Under the pieces are notes generated by a model, which did no database searches, was not told where the DNA came from, and worked only from the letters and a program-made list of their open reading frames with translations. 64,000 bases of DNA from Rhizobium sp. NXC24 (GTDB taxonomy: Bacteria; Pseudomonadota; Alphaproteobacteria; Rhizobiales; Rhizobiaceae): the NCBI RefSeq assembly GCF_002944315.1, contig NZ_CP024311.1, positions 1,960,501-2,024,500 of the forward strand, in the 5' to 3' direction. The position numbers and the translations under genes are program-made. Of this stretch, positions 1 through 9,110 are shown piece after piece (position 1 is the stretch's first letter; every line of letters starts with the position of its first letter).

Positions 1-148
1 ATCCGACCGGCTGGGCCGGGTTGAAAGGGCGGAGCGGGGGCGGGTGATAACGCTCCCCTTCGACTTTAGCTTTCTCAGTAGCAATTGTTCTGTCGTCGGC
101 TGATACTCCTCTACACCGCATGGGGCGGATAGGGATCGAAGCCGCACG

Positions 149-886
149 ATGCTTCCGGAAATCAACCTGCAAGGTGACGTCGATGTCGCCGCGCTGTCAC
201 CTCTTCTTCGCGGCATGCTTCTGTCCGTTGCCTATGCTGACGGTGAGGGTGGCATAGGATTGACGGCGACCGGCGCCATGAACCGCAAATTCGTGCATTG
301 GGCCGCTGTGAACTTCCTCTGGCCCGACTTCACGGCCGAAGACCTCTACAGCATGAACAAAGTGCTGAACGAAAACGACATGCCGCCGCTCTGGGTCGTG
401 CGGGACATGACCCGCCATCTGAAGCTTCTTCGCCGGAAAAAGGATGTGCTGCTGCCAACCAGACGTGGCCGCGAGTTCCTGATGAACCCGCAGGCCTTCT
501 TCGATCTCGTCGCCACGGATTATCTCTATTCCTATGTCCACGCCACCGAGCGCAAAGAAGAGGTCCAAGCTCGGTTAGGTTGGTGGCGCATGTTCCTCAA
601 TCTTCTCAATATCAAGGCGAGAGAGGGCTGCACGCCATTGGACGTTGTAAAAATCCTCTATCCAGACATGGCACCTCTGTCCGACACCGAAATGACCCTG
701 GAAGCCTGGGAGCTCAAATCCGATCTCCAATATGGTGTCCTGCGGCGCCTGTGCTGGCTGGGCCTGCTTTATGAGGCACGAGAAGGGCTCACGCTTCTTC
801 AAGACGGAGCCTTCCATAAGACGCCGCTTTGGTCCGCCTGCCTGCAGCTGGAATCAGATACGCAAAGCGACATCGGCGTGCACTGA
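149..886 (+). CDS. Uncharacterised protein, possibly 3'-fused to IS sequence
   Basis: A 245-residue soluble protein that I do not recognise. It has no signal peptide, membrane segment or obvious catalytic motif. It is rich in Trp, Leu and Arg and looks largely helical, with a basic stretch near residues 88-108. The ATG is preceded by only a weak ribosome site. The stop lies 6 bases before the end of the transposase gene on the other strand. The last codons (about 845-886) may therefore come from the left end of the insertion sequence rather than from the original gene. Real coding is likely from its length and codon pattern; the natural C-terminus is uncertain. Confidence 0.6.
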   Translation: MLPEINLQGDVDVAALSPLLRGMLLSVAYADGEGGIGLTATGAMNRKFVHWAAVNFLWPDFTAEDLYSMNKVLNENDMPPLWVVRDMTRHLKLLRRKKDVLLPTRRGREFLMNPQAFFDLVATDYLYSYVHATERKEEVQARLGWWRMFLNLLNIKAREGCTPLDVVKILYPDMAPLSDTEMTLEAWELKSDLQYGVLRRLCWLGLLYEAREGLTLLQDGAFHKTPLWSACLQLESDTQSDIGVH

Positions 887-2445
887 CGATCTTTATTCCG
901 CCGCTGGTTGCCTCAATAACGCTTTCTCTCGCCGGGCAATCACCGCGGGATCGTTCATGTAATCTGTCCTCGGCTTGCGGCCACGCTTCTGATAGCCGTT
1001 CGCCGTGCTGCCGTCCCGAATGCCGAACATATGATCCGTCTGCCCGGTGCGGCGAGGGCCGCTCTTGCTCCGTTGCTGTTCTCGTCCAGCCTGCATCTCG
1101 GCGACGATCGACAGCATGTCGTCCAGACGCTTGTTCTCGACGACTTCCGGCCGATGGACCGACCGCAGCTTGTCAAAGGTTCTGTAGGGTAGGGCAAAAC
1201 TCTCGTGCATGATCTCGAGACGACCGTCCGGATAATCGCAGACAATCACCTTTTGGCCGGCCAAGGGTCTGGAAACGTCGGTCGGATCGAGAATGAACAG
1301 CACCTTGTCGTAGCGCAGCGTCAAAGCCTGCGACAGCGTGCGAACTTCCTTGCGGCACATGGCGCCATCAAGGTTCTCGTGATCGGCCAACGGCCGGTGC
1401 ATGTCCTTCGGATTGCGCGGCTGTTTGCCGAAACGCGCGTTGAAATCCGTAATGAACTCAGGTGCATAGGCGTTGGCTTCCTCGATCGTGTCAATGCCGC
1501 GAAGCCGCATCTCCTTGACCAGCCGATCCTGCAATGTCTGGTTGGCACGTTCCACCCGGCCCTTGGCCTGCGGGGTGTTGGCACAGATGATGTCGATGTT
1601 CAGCTCATAGAGCGCCCGGCCGAATTGTGTCAGGCCGCTCGTCCGGTCCTTCTCCGACGCATGGGTCGAACGAAAGACGCCGTGCTTGTCGCTGTAGAAG
1701 GCCAGCGGTTTGCCCCATTGCTGCAGATAGGCCTTGGTCGCGTGCAGATAGTCGAATGTGTTCTCCGATCCGGCAAACCGTAGATGTAGCAGCTTGCCGG
1801 TCGCGTCATCGATATAGACGAGCAGGGCACATTTGGGCCCACGGTTCTCGAACCACCAGTGATGCGAGCCATCGATCTGCACCAGTTCGCCAAAGCAATC
1901 ACGTCGACCGCGTGGCTGGAAAACCCGTTTCTTGCGTTCTCTGCGTGAGACCCAGATACCAGCCTCGGTCATCCATTGCCGCAGCGTCTCCTTGGCGACA
2001 GAGATCCGGTGCAGCTCGATCAGCTTCTCACGCGCCAGCGTCGGGCCGAAATCCAGATAGCGTTCGCGGATCAGATCCAGCGCCGCATTGCGAAATTCCT
2101 CGCTGTGACGCCGGTTGCTCGGTTGAGATCGCTTCTTCGAAACGAGCCCGGCTGGACCATCCAGGTCATAAGCCTGCAGCAGCCGATGCACCTGACTTCG
2201 ACTGAGGTCGAGCAGTTCGGCAGCCTGGACAACGCTCAGGCGTTCGTCACGGATCTTCTGGATGACTTCGAGGCGATGCAACTCTTTCTGCGACATAGTG
2301 ATCAAACAGGACATGACGACTCCGACCGCTCATGGTCTCGACCAGGCTGAAGGTCGTCATCCTTGCTCCCAACCTTGGCATTGACCAGAACGTCGAGAGG
2401 CGAGACTGTCGCATCTCTAACTGGCCCAACTGTCGCATTACTAAA
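845..2445 (-). mobile_element. ISNCY-type insertion sequence, ends approximate
   Basis: A single-gene insertion sequence carrying the DDE transposase at 893-2314. The right part holds two copies of the decamer ACTGTCGCAT (about 2409-2418 and 2431-2440), typical of terminal transposase-binding repeats. The left end should lie between about 845 and 892, where a weak and gapped resemblance to the reverse complement of those repeats is visible. I could not define exact terminal inverted repeats or a target duplication by eye. It appears intact because the transposase frame is open and complete. Confidence 0.65.
893..2314 (-). CDS. ISNCY family transposase
   Basis: A 473-residue DDE transposase. 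Residues about 10-60 form a helix-turn-helix for binding the IS ends (VVQAAELLDLSRSQVHRLL). The integrase-like core follows, with the first Asp in QIDGSHHWW, the second in FYSDKHGVF and the Glu in GRVERANQTLQ. The C-terminal tail is basic. A GGAG about 6 bases upstream supports the start at 2314 rather than the internal Met 18 bases later. It catalyses excision and insertion of its own element. There is no frameshift or truncation, so it may be active. Confidence 0.9.
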   Translation of the reverse strand: MSCLITMSQKELHRLEVIQKIRDERLSVVQAAELLDLSRSQVHRLLQAYDLDGPAGLVSKKRSQPSNRRHSEEFRNAALDLIRERYLDFGPTLAREKLIELHRISVAKETLRQWMTEAGIWVSRRERKKRVFQPRGRRDCFGELVQIDGSHHWWFENRGPKCALLVYIDDATGKLLHLRFAGSENTFDYLHATKAYLQQWGKPLAFYSDKHGVFRSTHASEKDRTSGLTQFGRALYELNIDIICANTPQAKGRVERANQTLQDRLVKEMRLRGIDTIEEANAYAPEFITDFNARFGKQPRNPKDMHRPLADHENLDGAMCRKEVRTLSQALTLRYDKVLFILDPTDVSRPLAGQKVIVCDYPDGRLEIMHESFALPYRTFDKLRSVHRPEVVENKRLDDMLSIVAEMQAGREQQRSKSGPRRTGQTDHMFGIRDGSTANGYQKRGRKPRTDYMNDPAVIARREKALLRQPAAE

Positions 2446-2501
2446 TAGCCGCTACAAACGAAAGTCAGATAAGATAGATTATGGAACAAAAATCGATATC
2501 A

Positions 2502-2522
2502 GGCGAGTGAGCTGAACTCGCC
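2502..2522 (-). terminator. Hairpin after the YbaK-like gene
   Basis: A perfect 7-bp inverted repeat (GGCGAGT / ACTCGCC) with a 7-base loop directly abuts the stop codon at 2523. On the minus strand it is followed after a short gap by a T-run (ATTTTTG), consistent with a weak intrinsic terminator for the metG-tatD-metallohydrolase-ybaK operon. Confidence 0.6.
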
Positions 2523-3014
2523 TCAAGCCGCCTTTACGCGGATGATCTGGGCTCCGGTCTTCTCGGCCAAGGTTTTGGGATCGCAAGCAAAGATGCTGTC
2601 TGGCCGTCCTGCTGCGCACCAAACCTGGTCGTAGCCCAACAGGCTTTCGTCGATGAAAACCGGCAGCTTCACACGATGGCCGATCGGGCCGACGCCGCCG
2701 ATGGCGAAGCCGGTTTCGTCGCGGACGCGGTCGATGTCGGCGCGCTTGAGGCGCAGCCCGCAAGTGGTCGCGATATATGCCGTATCGGCATTGTGGGCGC
2801 CGGAAACAAGGAGCAGCGTCAGGCCGTGGGTCTCCGCATTGACGAAGACCAGCGATTTGACGATCTGGCCGACGGCGCAGCCGGCCGCCTTGGCCGCTTC
2901 TTCGGCTGTGCGGGTCGATTGCTCCATGCGCTTGATGACGATGTCGAGGCCGAGATCGCGGGCCGCCTGTTCGACGCGTTCCAGACTTGAAAGCTTTTTG
3001 CTGTCCTCGCTCAT
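2523..3014 (-). CDS. YbaK/EbsC-family aminoacyl-tRNA deacylase
   Basis: A 163-residue YbaK/prolyl-tRNA editing domain protein. The family hydrolyses mischarged tRNAs in trans, for example Cys-tRNA(Pro) or Ala-tRNA(Pro). Family landmarks are visible: the T-x-x-A-A-x-x-x-G pattern near residues 35-45, the QIVKSLVF strand holding the catalytic Lys, and the GGVGPIGH loop near residues 107-114, where many relatives have GGVPPIGH. The start codon overlaps the upstream metallohydrolase stop in ATGA, so the two are translationally coupled at the end of an operon with metG and tatD. That context of tRNA charging and editing fits the call. The exact substrate cannot be told. Confidence 0.88.
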   Translation of the reverse strand: MSEDSKKLSSLERVEQAARDLGLDIVIKRMEQSTRTAEEAAKAAGCAVGQIVKSLVFVNAETHGLTLLLVSGAHNADTAYIATTCGLRLKRADIDRVRDETGFAIGGVGPIGHRVKLPVFIDESLLGYDQVWCAAGRPDSIFACDPKTLAEKTGAQIIRVKAA

Positions 3015-3838
3015 AGATCATCATCCTCCACATCGAGTTCGATCCGCATCTGGTCGTAAGCCGGCTCGACATTCTCAGGTGTTTCCGCAAGCACGGTCGC
3101 GTAGTCGAGTGGTGTGTGCATATGCGTCAGGATCGCGCGGCGTGGCTGCAGCCGTTCGATCCAGGCGAGCGATTGTTCCAGCGAGAGATGGCTTGGATGC
3201 GGCCGGTATTGCAGCGCATCGATGATCAGGACGTCGAGATCTTGAACTCTCTCGACAGATTCCGCTGGGAAGTCGCTGATATCGCTGCAATAAGCAAGGC
3301 TGCCGATGCGAAAGCCAAGCGAGTGGATGTCGCCGTGCTGCTGCCTGTGCGGCCAGAAGCTGATCGGACCGCCCGGCCCTTCGACCGTGAAACTCTTGTC
3401 CAGGCTTTCGATGATGATCGGCCGGACGATCGGCGGATAGTTACTGCCTGGCGGCGTCTCCAGACAATAGCCGAAGCCCTCGCGGATGCGGTCCATGGTC
3501 GGCTGATCGGCATAGATCGGAATGCGCTCATGCGAATTGTGGAAGAAACCACGCAGGTCGTCGATGCCGTGAATATGGTCGGCATGGGCGTGCGTATAGA
3601 GCACCGCATCGACAGAGCCGACGCCAGCGCGGATCATCTGCTCGCGAAAATCCGGGCCGGTATCGACGACGACGGTGGTGATGCCGCCATCCGGCGCGAT
3701 CTGCTCGATCATGAAGGCAGCACGCGTGCGCCGGTTTTTCGGATTCTTCGGGTCGCAGGCGCCCCAATCGCCGGTAATGCGCGGCACCCCCGGCGACGAC
3801 GAGCAGCCCAATATGGTGAAGCGCCGCCGGTGTGTCAC
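3011..3838 (-). CDS. PhnP-like metallo-beta-lactamase-fold hydrolase
   Basis: A 275-residue MBL-fold protein. It begins with the GCSSSPGVPR motif seen in the PhnP/cyclic-phosphodiesterase branch. The metal site is clear: THAHADH near residues 80-86 (HxHxDH), a second His in the QQHGD region, an Asp after the SDISD segment and a late His in LTHMHTP. It starts with GTG at 3838, only 4 bases after tatD, and ends in an ATGA overlap with the YbaK-like gene. In the family the reaction is hydrolysis of a phosphodiester or related bond in two-metal chemistry. The physiological substrate is unknown. Note DPKNPKNRRTRAA near the N-terminus, a conserved insert in proteins linked to tatD. Confidence 0.88.
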   Translation of the reverse strand: MTHRRRFTILGCSSSPGVPRITGDWGACDPKNPKNRRTRAAFMIEQIAPDGGITTVVVDTGPDFREQMIRAGVGSVDAVLYTHAHADHIHGIDDLRGFFHNSHERIPIYADQPTMDRIREGFGYCLETPPGSNYPPIVRPIIIESLDKSFTVEGPGGPISFWPHRQQHGDIHSLGFRIGSLAYCSDISDFPAESVERVQDLDVLIIDALQYRPHPSHLSLEQSLAWIERLQPRRAILTHMHTPLDYATVLAETPENVEPAYDQMRIELDVEDDDL

Positions 3839-3842
3839 GCCG

Positions 3843-4625
3843 TCAGACCCTCGTCATGCGGGAGAAGCAGCGGAACGCATTCTGGGTGGTGATCTCTGCG
3901 ATCTCGTCCATGCTGACGCCGATCGTATCCGCCAGCACCTCGGCTGTGTTGACGACGTAGGATGGCTCATTGCGTTTGCCGCGCCAGCGCTTCGGCGCAA
4001 GGTATGGCGCATCCGTCTCGACCAGCAGCCGGTCATGCGGGATCGTTTTGGCGATCTCGCGCAGCTCTTCCGATTTCGGGAAGGTCAGAATACCGGAGAA
4101 GGAAATATAGCCGCCAAGCTCGACGCCGGTGCGGGCGAGGGCCGGGCCGGAGGAGAAGCAATGCAGGATGAAGGGGAAGGCCCCCTTCCCTGTTTCCTCG
4201 GTCAGGATCGCGGCCATGTCCTCATCGGCGCTGCGGCTGTGAATGACCAGCGGCAGCTTCGTTTCGCGTGCGGCCGCGATGTGGCGCAGGAAGCCGGTCT
4301 TCTGATCTTCCGGCTTGACGGTATCGTAGAAATAATCGAGACCCGCCTCGCCGATCGCGACGATCTTCTCGTGCTGGTTTGCCAGCCGCACAAGGTCTTC
4401 CGTCTGGATATCCAGTTCCTGGTCGGCGCTGTTCGGATGCGTGCCGACCGAGCAGAAAACCGAGGGATAGCGCTCTGTTATCGCAAGCAATCCATCGAGC
4501 TTTCTGACCTTGGTCGAGATGGTGACCATCTGCTTGACGCCAACCTCATGGGCGCGCGCGACGATCGCGTCGCGTTCCTCCGCGAAGTCGGCAAAATCCA
4601 GATGGCAATGCGTATCGATCAACAT
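3843..4625 (-). CDS. tatD: TatD family DNase/hydrolase
   Basis: A 260-residue TIM-barrel amidohydrolase-like metallo-enzyme. The metal ligands are visible: HCHLD near residue 6, GEAGLDY near residue 90, HSR near 125, HCFSSG near 151 and ETDAPYLAP near 200. TatD proteins are Mg-dependent 3'-5' exonucleases or D-aminoacyl-tRNA-related hydrolases; the in vivo role is debated. It follows metG by 15 bases and precedes the metallohydrolase by 4, the usual rhizobial order. Its length matches the family. Confidence 0.95.
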   Translation of the reverse strand: MLIDTHCHLDFADFAEERDAIVARAHEVGVKQMVTISTKVRKLDGLLAITERYPSVFCSVGTHPNSADQELDIQTEDLVRLANQHEKIVAIGEAGLDYFYDTVKPEDQKTGFLRHIAAARETKLPLVIHSRSADEDMAAILTEETGKGAFPFILHCFSSGPALARTGVELGGYISFSGILTFPKSEELREIAKTIPHDRLLVETDAPYLAPKRWRGKRNEPSYVVNTAEVLADTIGVSMDEIAEITTQNAFRCFSRMTRV

Positions 4626-4640
4626 GGCAGTAGAAAAACC

Positions 4641-6194
4641 TTATTCGACTTCCGGCGCCACATAGCGCGGGAAGACGGGCTTGGGCGCTTCCAAGGGCGT
4701 TCCGGGGATAAGGCGGCCGGCCTCGCCGAGCGCCGCGAAATCGCGCTTGTCGGCGGGAATAGCGATCAGATCCAGCAGCTTGGCAGAAGACTCCGGCATG
4801 AAGGGCTGCAAGAGAATGCCGATCTGGCGGACGACATCGGCGGTAACGTAGAGCACGGTCGCCATGCGAGCCGGATCGGTCTTCTTCAGTGCCCAAGGCT
4901 CTTGGCCGGCGAAATAGCGGTCGCTTTCGGAGACGACGGCGATGATCGAAGCCAGCGCGCGGTGGATGAGCTGCTTGCCCATGTCCTCGCGCGTGGAGGC
5001 CAGCAGCGCATCGGCCTGCGCCAGCAGCGCCTTGTCCACGTCGGTCAGCTCTCCGCATTCTGGGATCTTGCCGTCGCAATTCTTGACGATCATCGAGAGC
5101 GACCGGCTGGCGAGATTGCCGATGCCGTTGGCAAGATCGGAGTTGATGCGGGTGCCGATCGCCTCTTCGCTGTAGCTGCCGTCCTGGCCGAAGGAGACTT
5201 CGCGCAGGAAGAAATAGCGCACCTGGTCGAGGCCGAAATGGTTCACCAGATTGACCGGATCGACGACGTTGCCGAGCGACTTCGACATCTTCTCGCCCTT
5301 GTTGAGCAGGAAGCCATGGGCATAGACGCGCTTCGGCAGCGGCAGCTTGGCCGACATCAGGAAAGCCGGCCAGTAGACGGCGTGAAAGCGGATGATGTCC
5401 TTGCCGATGATGTGCACATCGGCCGGCCAGTATTTCGCCCGCGGATTGTTCCGGTCCTCGATATAGCCGGTCGCCGTGATGTAGTTCGTCAGTGCATCGA
5501 CCCAGACATACATGACATGGGCGGGATCGTTCGGCACCTTGATGCCCCAGTCGAACGTCGTGCGTGAAATCGACAGGTCCTTGAGGCCTGATTTGACGAA
5601 AGAGATCACCTCGTTGCGGCGCTCGGCCGGACCGATGAAATCGGGGTTCTCCTCGTAGTGCTTCAGCAGTCGGTCTTGGTATTCCGAGAGCTTGAAGAAG
5701 TAGCTCTCCTCCTGCACCCATTCTACCGGCGTGCCCTGAGGCCCGTAACGGACGCCATCGGCGCGAAGCTCGGTCTCATTTTCCTGGTAATAGGCCTCGT
5801 CGCGCACCGAATACCAGCCGGCATAGGAATCCTTGTAGATGTCGCCGGCATCGGCCATCAGGTTCCAGATGTTCTGCGAGGTCTCGTGATGGCGGGCCTG
5901 CGTCGTGCGGATGAAGTCGTCATTCGAGGCATTGAGCAGCTTGCCCATGGCCTGGAACTCGTCCGAATTGCGGTCGGCTAGCTGCTGTGCCGTCAGGCCT
6001 TCGGCGCGCGCCGTCTGCTGCATCTTCTGGCCGTGTTCGTCCGTGCCGGTCAGGAAAAAGACATCGAGCCCGTCCAGCCGCTGGAAGCGCGCCATGGCGT
6101 CGGTGGCAATCAGCTCATAGGCATGGCCGATATGCGGCTTGCCGTTGGGGTAAGCGATCGCAGTGGTGATGTAGAACGGGGTCTTGTCGGTCAT
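4641..6194 (-). CDS. metG: Methionyl-tRNA synthetase
   Basis: Class I aminoacyl-tRNA synthetase that charges tRNA-Met. The HIGH signature is in [11 protein letters not shown] near residue 20 and the KMSKS loop in [10 protein letters not shown] near residue 295. The protein is about 517 residues and lacks a C-terminal tRNA-binding domain, the short form common in alphaproteobacteria. I place the start at the ATG at 6194 (MTDKTPFYI); an in-frame TTG three codons earlier has no better ribosome site. It leads the operon metG-tatD-metallohydrolase-ybaK. In many rhizobia holB lies directly upstream, but here a gene on the opposite strand separates them. Confidence 0.96.
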   Translation of the reverse strand: MTDKTPFYITTAIAYPNGKPHIGHAYELIATDAMARFQRLDGLDVFFLTGTDEHGQKMQQTARAEGLTAQQLADRNSDEFQAMGKLLNASNDDFIRTTQARHHETSQNIWNLMADAGDIYKDSYAGWYSVRDEAYYQENETELRADGVRYGPQGTPVEWVQEESYFFKLSEYQDRLLKHYEENPDFIGPAERRNEVISFVKSGLKDLSISRTTFDWGIKVPNDPAHVMYVWVDALTNYITATGYIEDRNNPRAKYWPADVHIIGKDIIRFHAVYWPAFLMSAKLPLPKRVYAHGFLLNKGEKMSKSLGNVVDPVNLVNHFGLDQVRYFFLREVSFGQDGSYSEEAIGTRINSDLANGIGNLASRSLSMIVKNCDGKIPECGELTDVDKALLAQADALLASTREDMGKQLIHRALASIIAVVSESDRYFAGQEPWALKKTDPARMATVLYVTADVVRQIGILLQPFMPESSAKLLDLIAIPADKRDFAALGEAGRLIPGTPLEAPKPVFPRYVAPEVE

Positions 6195-6436
6195 ATCAGG
6201 CAATGGTCCGGTTTACGGTTTCGTCATTGTTATTCTTGCACTCGCTCGCTTTAGCGCATGTTTGCTGGGAGTGAAACACCAAGTTTCGCGCTCGCAGCAT
6301 TCCACGTTCCGTGGACGTCCTCGCTTGACTCGATCCAGCCCCGGCTTTACCCCTTCAGAAAACAAAAGCGCAGGACAGGGACCGCCGTGAATACTATTTC
6401 CATTTTTAATAGCCTGTCCAACGGCTTGAAGGGGCC

Positions 6437-7243
6437 GTGGCTTTGATTTTTCCGGCCGCGTTTCAACCCCTTTATTCCTTTTCCGGTTTCTTCGTCGGCA
6501 TGCTGGTGGGTATCACCGGCGTCGGTGGCGGGTCGTTGATGACGCCATTGCTGGTTCTGTTGTTCGGTGTGCATCCGGCCACCGCCGTTGGCACGGACCT
6601 CCTTTATGCCGCGATCACCAAGACCGCGGGCACCGCGGTTCATGGCATGCACGGGCGGGTGAACTGGAAAGTGGTGGGCTTGCTCGCCTCCGGAAGTGTG
6701 CCCGCCGCGCTTGCGATGCTGTGGATCATGGCGGGCGTCAATCGCGAGAGTCCGGCGGTTGCCCATACGATCACGGTGTCCCTGGGCTGTCTCCTGTTTC
6801 TGACGTCGTTGATGCTGATCTTTCGCGGCCAGGTGCTGAGCGCCATCCGGAAATGGCGAGGCGAGCGCGGGACGCTTTCGCCGCGTAGCATCGCGCTGCT
6901 GACGCTCGTCCTTGGCTTTGTGCTCGGCACCCTCGTCACCATGACCTCCGTCGGCGCCGGCGCGCTCGGCGTCACCGTGCTGCTGGTGCTCTATCCGCAT
7001 CTCGATGTGCGCGAGATCGTCGGCTCGGATATCGTCCATGCCGTACCGCTGACATTGATCGGCGGCATGGGTTACTGGTTCATCGGCGAGATTAACTGGA
7101 CGATGCTGTTTGCACTGCTGCTCGGCTCGGTTCCCGGCATCGTTGCCGGCAGCCTGCTGGCGCCGCGTTTGCACGAACGGATAATCAGGACGGTGCTTGC
7201 CGTCACCTTGATGATCGTCGCCTGGAAATTACTCTTTCCCTAA
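6437..7243 (+). CDS. TauE/SafE family sulfite exporter-like membrane protein
   Basis: A 268-residue inner-membrane protein with about 7-8 hydrophobic segments. The N-terminal G-x-x-x-G-x-x-GxGGG motif (VGITGVGGGSLMTPLL, near residue 25) is typical of TauE/SafE permeases, and a second inverted copy appears near residue 160 (TSVGAGALGVT). The family is linked to export of sulfite or sulfonates. It starts with GTG, with GAAGGGG just upstream. It lies opposite to its neighbours, between metG and holB, and its stop overlaps the holB stop by 4 bases (7240-7243), leaving no room for a terminator. Confidence 0.85.
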   Translation: MALIFPAAFQPLYSFSGFFVGMLVGITGVGGGSLMTPLLVLLFGVHPATAVGTDLLYAAITKTAGTAVHGMHGRVNWKVVGLLASGSVPAALAMLWIMAGVNRESPAVAHTITVSLGCLLFLTSLMLIFRGQVLSAIRKWRGERGTLSPRSIALLTLVLGFVLGTLVTMTSVGAGALGVTVLLVLYPHLDVREIVGSDIVHAVPLTLIGGMGYWFIGEINWTMLFALLLGSVPGIVAGSLLAPRLHERIIRTVLAVTLMIVAWKLLFP

Positions 7244-8277
7244 ATGGAAAGCTGCTGCTTGAGCTCGCCGAGAATCGTGATGATCGTCTGCTTGCGATCG
7301 AGATTGTAGGCCTGCGATACGGTGAGCCGCTCGGTGACGTCAGAATAGAGGCGAGCGAGTCTTTCGGCCACAGTGAGGCGTCCCTCCAGCGCCGCCGCCC
7401 TCGCCCGCGCCATGATGTCGTCGCCGATATGGGACACGAAGAATCCGAAGATCGTGTCGCTTTCCTTCGCCGACAAGGCATCGGCGAGGCGATGCATTGC
7501 CCGGCGCGCCGCAGGCCCATCCGTTGAGATGACCTGCTCGTAGGCCGCAACGATTTCGCCACCGCCATAGTTCAGCAGTTTCAGAGCCTCGCCGACGCTC
7601 CCCTTGGCCGCGGCAAGCAGGTCCGCACCCTGCCCCGGCGACAGGCTGATACCAAGATGCGCAAGCGCGTTCCCTAGAGCATCGTCGCTCAGCGGCGTCA
7701 GCCTCAGTGGCAGGCAGCGCGAGCGGATGGTCGGCAGCAGCTTGCCCGGCGCGTGCGACAGCACGAGGAACAGTGCCCGCTTCGGTGGCTCCTCGAGGAT
7801 CTTCAATATGGCATTGGCAGCGCTTCGATTGAGATCATCGGCCGGATCGATGATGACGATACGCCAATTGCCCGTGCCGGAGGTCTGTGAGAAGAACTTG
7901 CCGGCGCGGCGCACCTCATCGACAGTGATCGCAGACTTTACCTTTCCGGTCTTGTCGTCGACGGGACGGGCAAGATGCAAGAGATTGTGCGAGGCACCGC
8001 CGGAAATCTGCCGACTGATGGCGGAAGCCGGATCGGGGTCGCCGATCATTTCCGGCGCCATGGCGGGGTCGGGATGAGACAGAACATGATTGGCAAAACG
8101 AAAGGCAAGCGTTGCCTTGCCGATGCCTTCTGGCCCCTCGATCAGGACGGCATGGTGACCTTTGCCCGAGCGATAGGATTGCGACAGGAAGGCTTCCGCC
8201 TCCTCGTGGCCGAAGAGACGGGTGTTATCCTGGGGCGGAATCGCACCATCGAGAACCCCTGGCCGATCTTCGCTCAT
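7240..8277 (-). CDS. holB: DNA polymerase III subunit delta'
   Basis: A 345-residue AAA+ clamp-loader subunit. The Walker A-like segment is [13 protein letters not shown] near residues 45-57. Strand and sensor regions follow ([24 protein letters not shown]), the latter a hallmark of delta'. The SRC-type arginine-finger motif appears as RSRCLPL. It is translationally coupled to tmk by an ATGA overlap, the usual arrangement, and is expected to help load the beta clamp at replication forks. Confidence 0.94.
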   Translation of the reverse strand: MSEDRPGVLDGAIPPQDNTRLFGHEEAEAFLSQSYRSGKGHHAVLIEGPEGIGKATLAFRFANHVLSHPDPAMAPEMIGDPDPASAISRQISGGASHNLLHLARPVDDKTGKVKSAITVDEVRRAGKFFSQTSGTGNWRIVIIDPADDLNRSAANAILKILEEPPKRALFLVLSHAPGKLLPTIRSRCLPLRLTPLSDDALGNALAHLGISLSPGQGADLLAAAKGSVGEALKLLNYGGGEIVAAYEQVISTDGPAARRAMHRLADALSAKESDTIFGFFVSHIGDDIMARARAAALEGRLTVAERLARLYSDVTERLTVSQAYNLDRKQTIITILGELKQQLSI

Positions 8278-8957
8278 TGCGCCACTTCCGGTCTGATGGA
8301 CGGCATATCGTCTGCCGATGTCAGCCGTTCTTCGACTATGCTGGCAATTTCATTGGCAATGGCATCTTCGGAGCGCTGCGCATCGATGACGTGACAACGG
8401 CCCGGATCGCGCGCGGCAATATCGAGAAAGGCTTCCCGACGCTTCTCATGCGTCTGCATTTCTTCTTTTTCGAAGCGATCCGGTGCGGCACTGGCCGAAG
8501 CACGCTTGCGGGCCCGCTCCAGGCCGATTTTGGCGGGAATATCAAGGATCAGCGTACAGTCCGGCACCACGCCGTTGACCGCGACACGCTGCAGCGCCTC
8601 GATGAAATCAGGTTCGAGATTTCCTGTTATGCCCTGATAAACGCGCGAGGAATCCATGAAGCGGTCGCAAAGCACGATCGTGCCGCGCGCAAGCGCCGGG
8701 CGGATGACCTCTTCGACATGATCGTTGCGTGCCGCGGCGAACAGGATCGCCTCCATGCGCGTGCCGAACATTTCCGCCGCGCCCGAAAGCAGCACATGGC
8801 GTACGGCCTCCGCCCCCGGCGAGCCGCCCGGTTCGCGCGTCACCAGGACGTCATGACCGAGCCCGCGCAACCGTTCCGCCAGGCGGCGAATCTGGGTCGA
8901 TTTACCGGCCCCTTCCCCGCCTTCAAAGCTCACGAACAATCCGGTTGCATCAGCCAA
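8274..8957 (-). CDS. tmk: Thymidylate kinase
   Basis: Phosphorylates dTMP to dTDP. The P-loop is [11 protein letters not shown] near residues 11-21, the DR-type motif is [14 protein letters not shown] near residue 97, and the lid is Arg-rich (ERARKRA). It is 227 residues, a normal length. The frame is closed by a stop just upstream, which forces a TTG start at 8957, with AGGA about 8 bases before it. It sits between the dac-like gene and holB on the same strand, a conserved replication cluster. Confidence 0.95.
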   Translation of the reverse strand: MADATGLFVSFEGGEGAGKSTQIRRLAERLRGLGHDVLVTREPGGSPGAEAVRHVLLSGAAEMFGTRMEAILFAAARNDHVEEVIRPALARGTIVLCDRFMDSSRVYQGITGNLEPDFIEALQRVAVNGVVPDCTLILDIPAKIGLERARKRASASAAPDRFEKEEMQTHEKRREAFLDIAARDPGRCHVIDAQRSEDAIANEIASIVEERLTSADDMPSIRPEVAQ

Positions 8958-9110
8958 TGATCATGTCCTGCACTTGTTTTCCGCATTTTTGCCGTAGCGT
9001 GACGTGTGCCCTGTTTAACTCAAGATGCGCGCTCGTGAAACCACGCAAAGCATCTGAGCCTGACATTCTATATAGGCTGTAAACAAGGGAATTCACGAGG
9101 CGGGAAACAA

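Noticed and set aside
3675..5567. A 630-codon frame opposite to metG and tatD
   Set aside because: Both antisense genes carry strong family motifs, and this frame has none.
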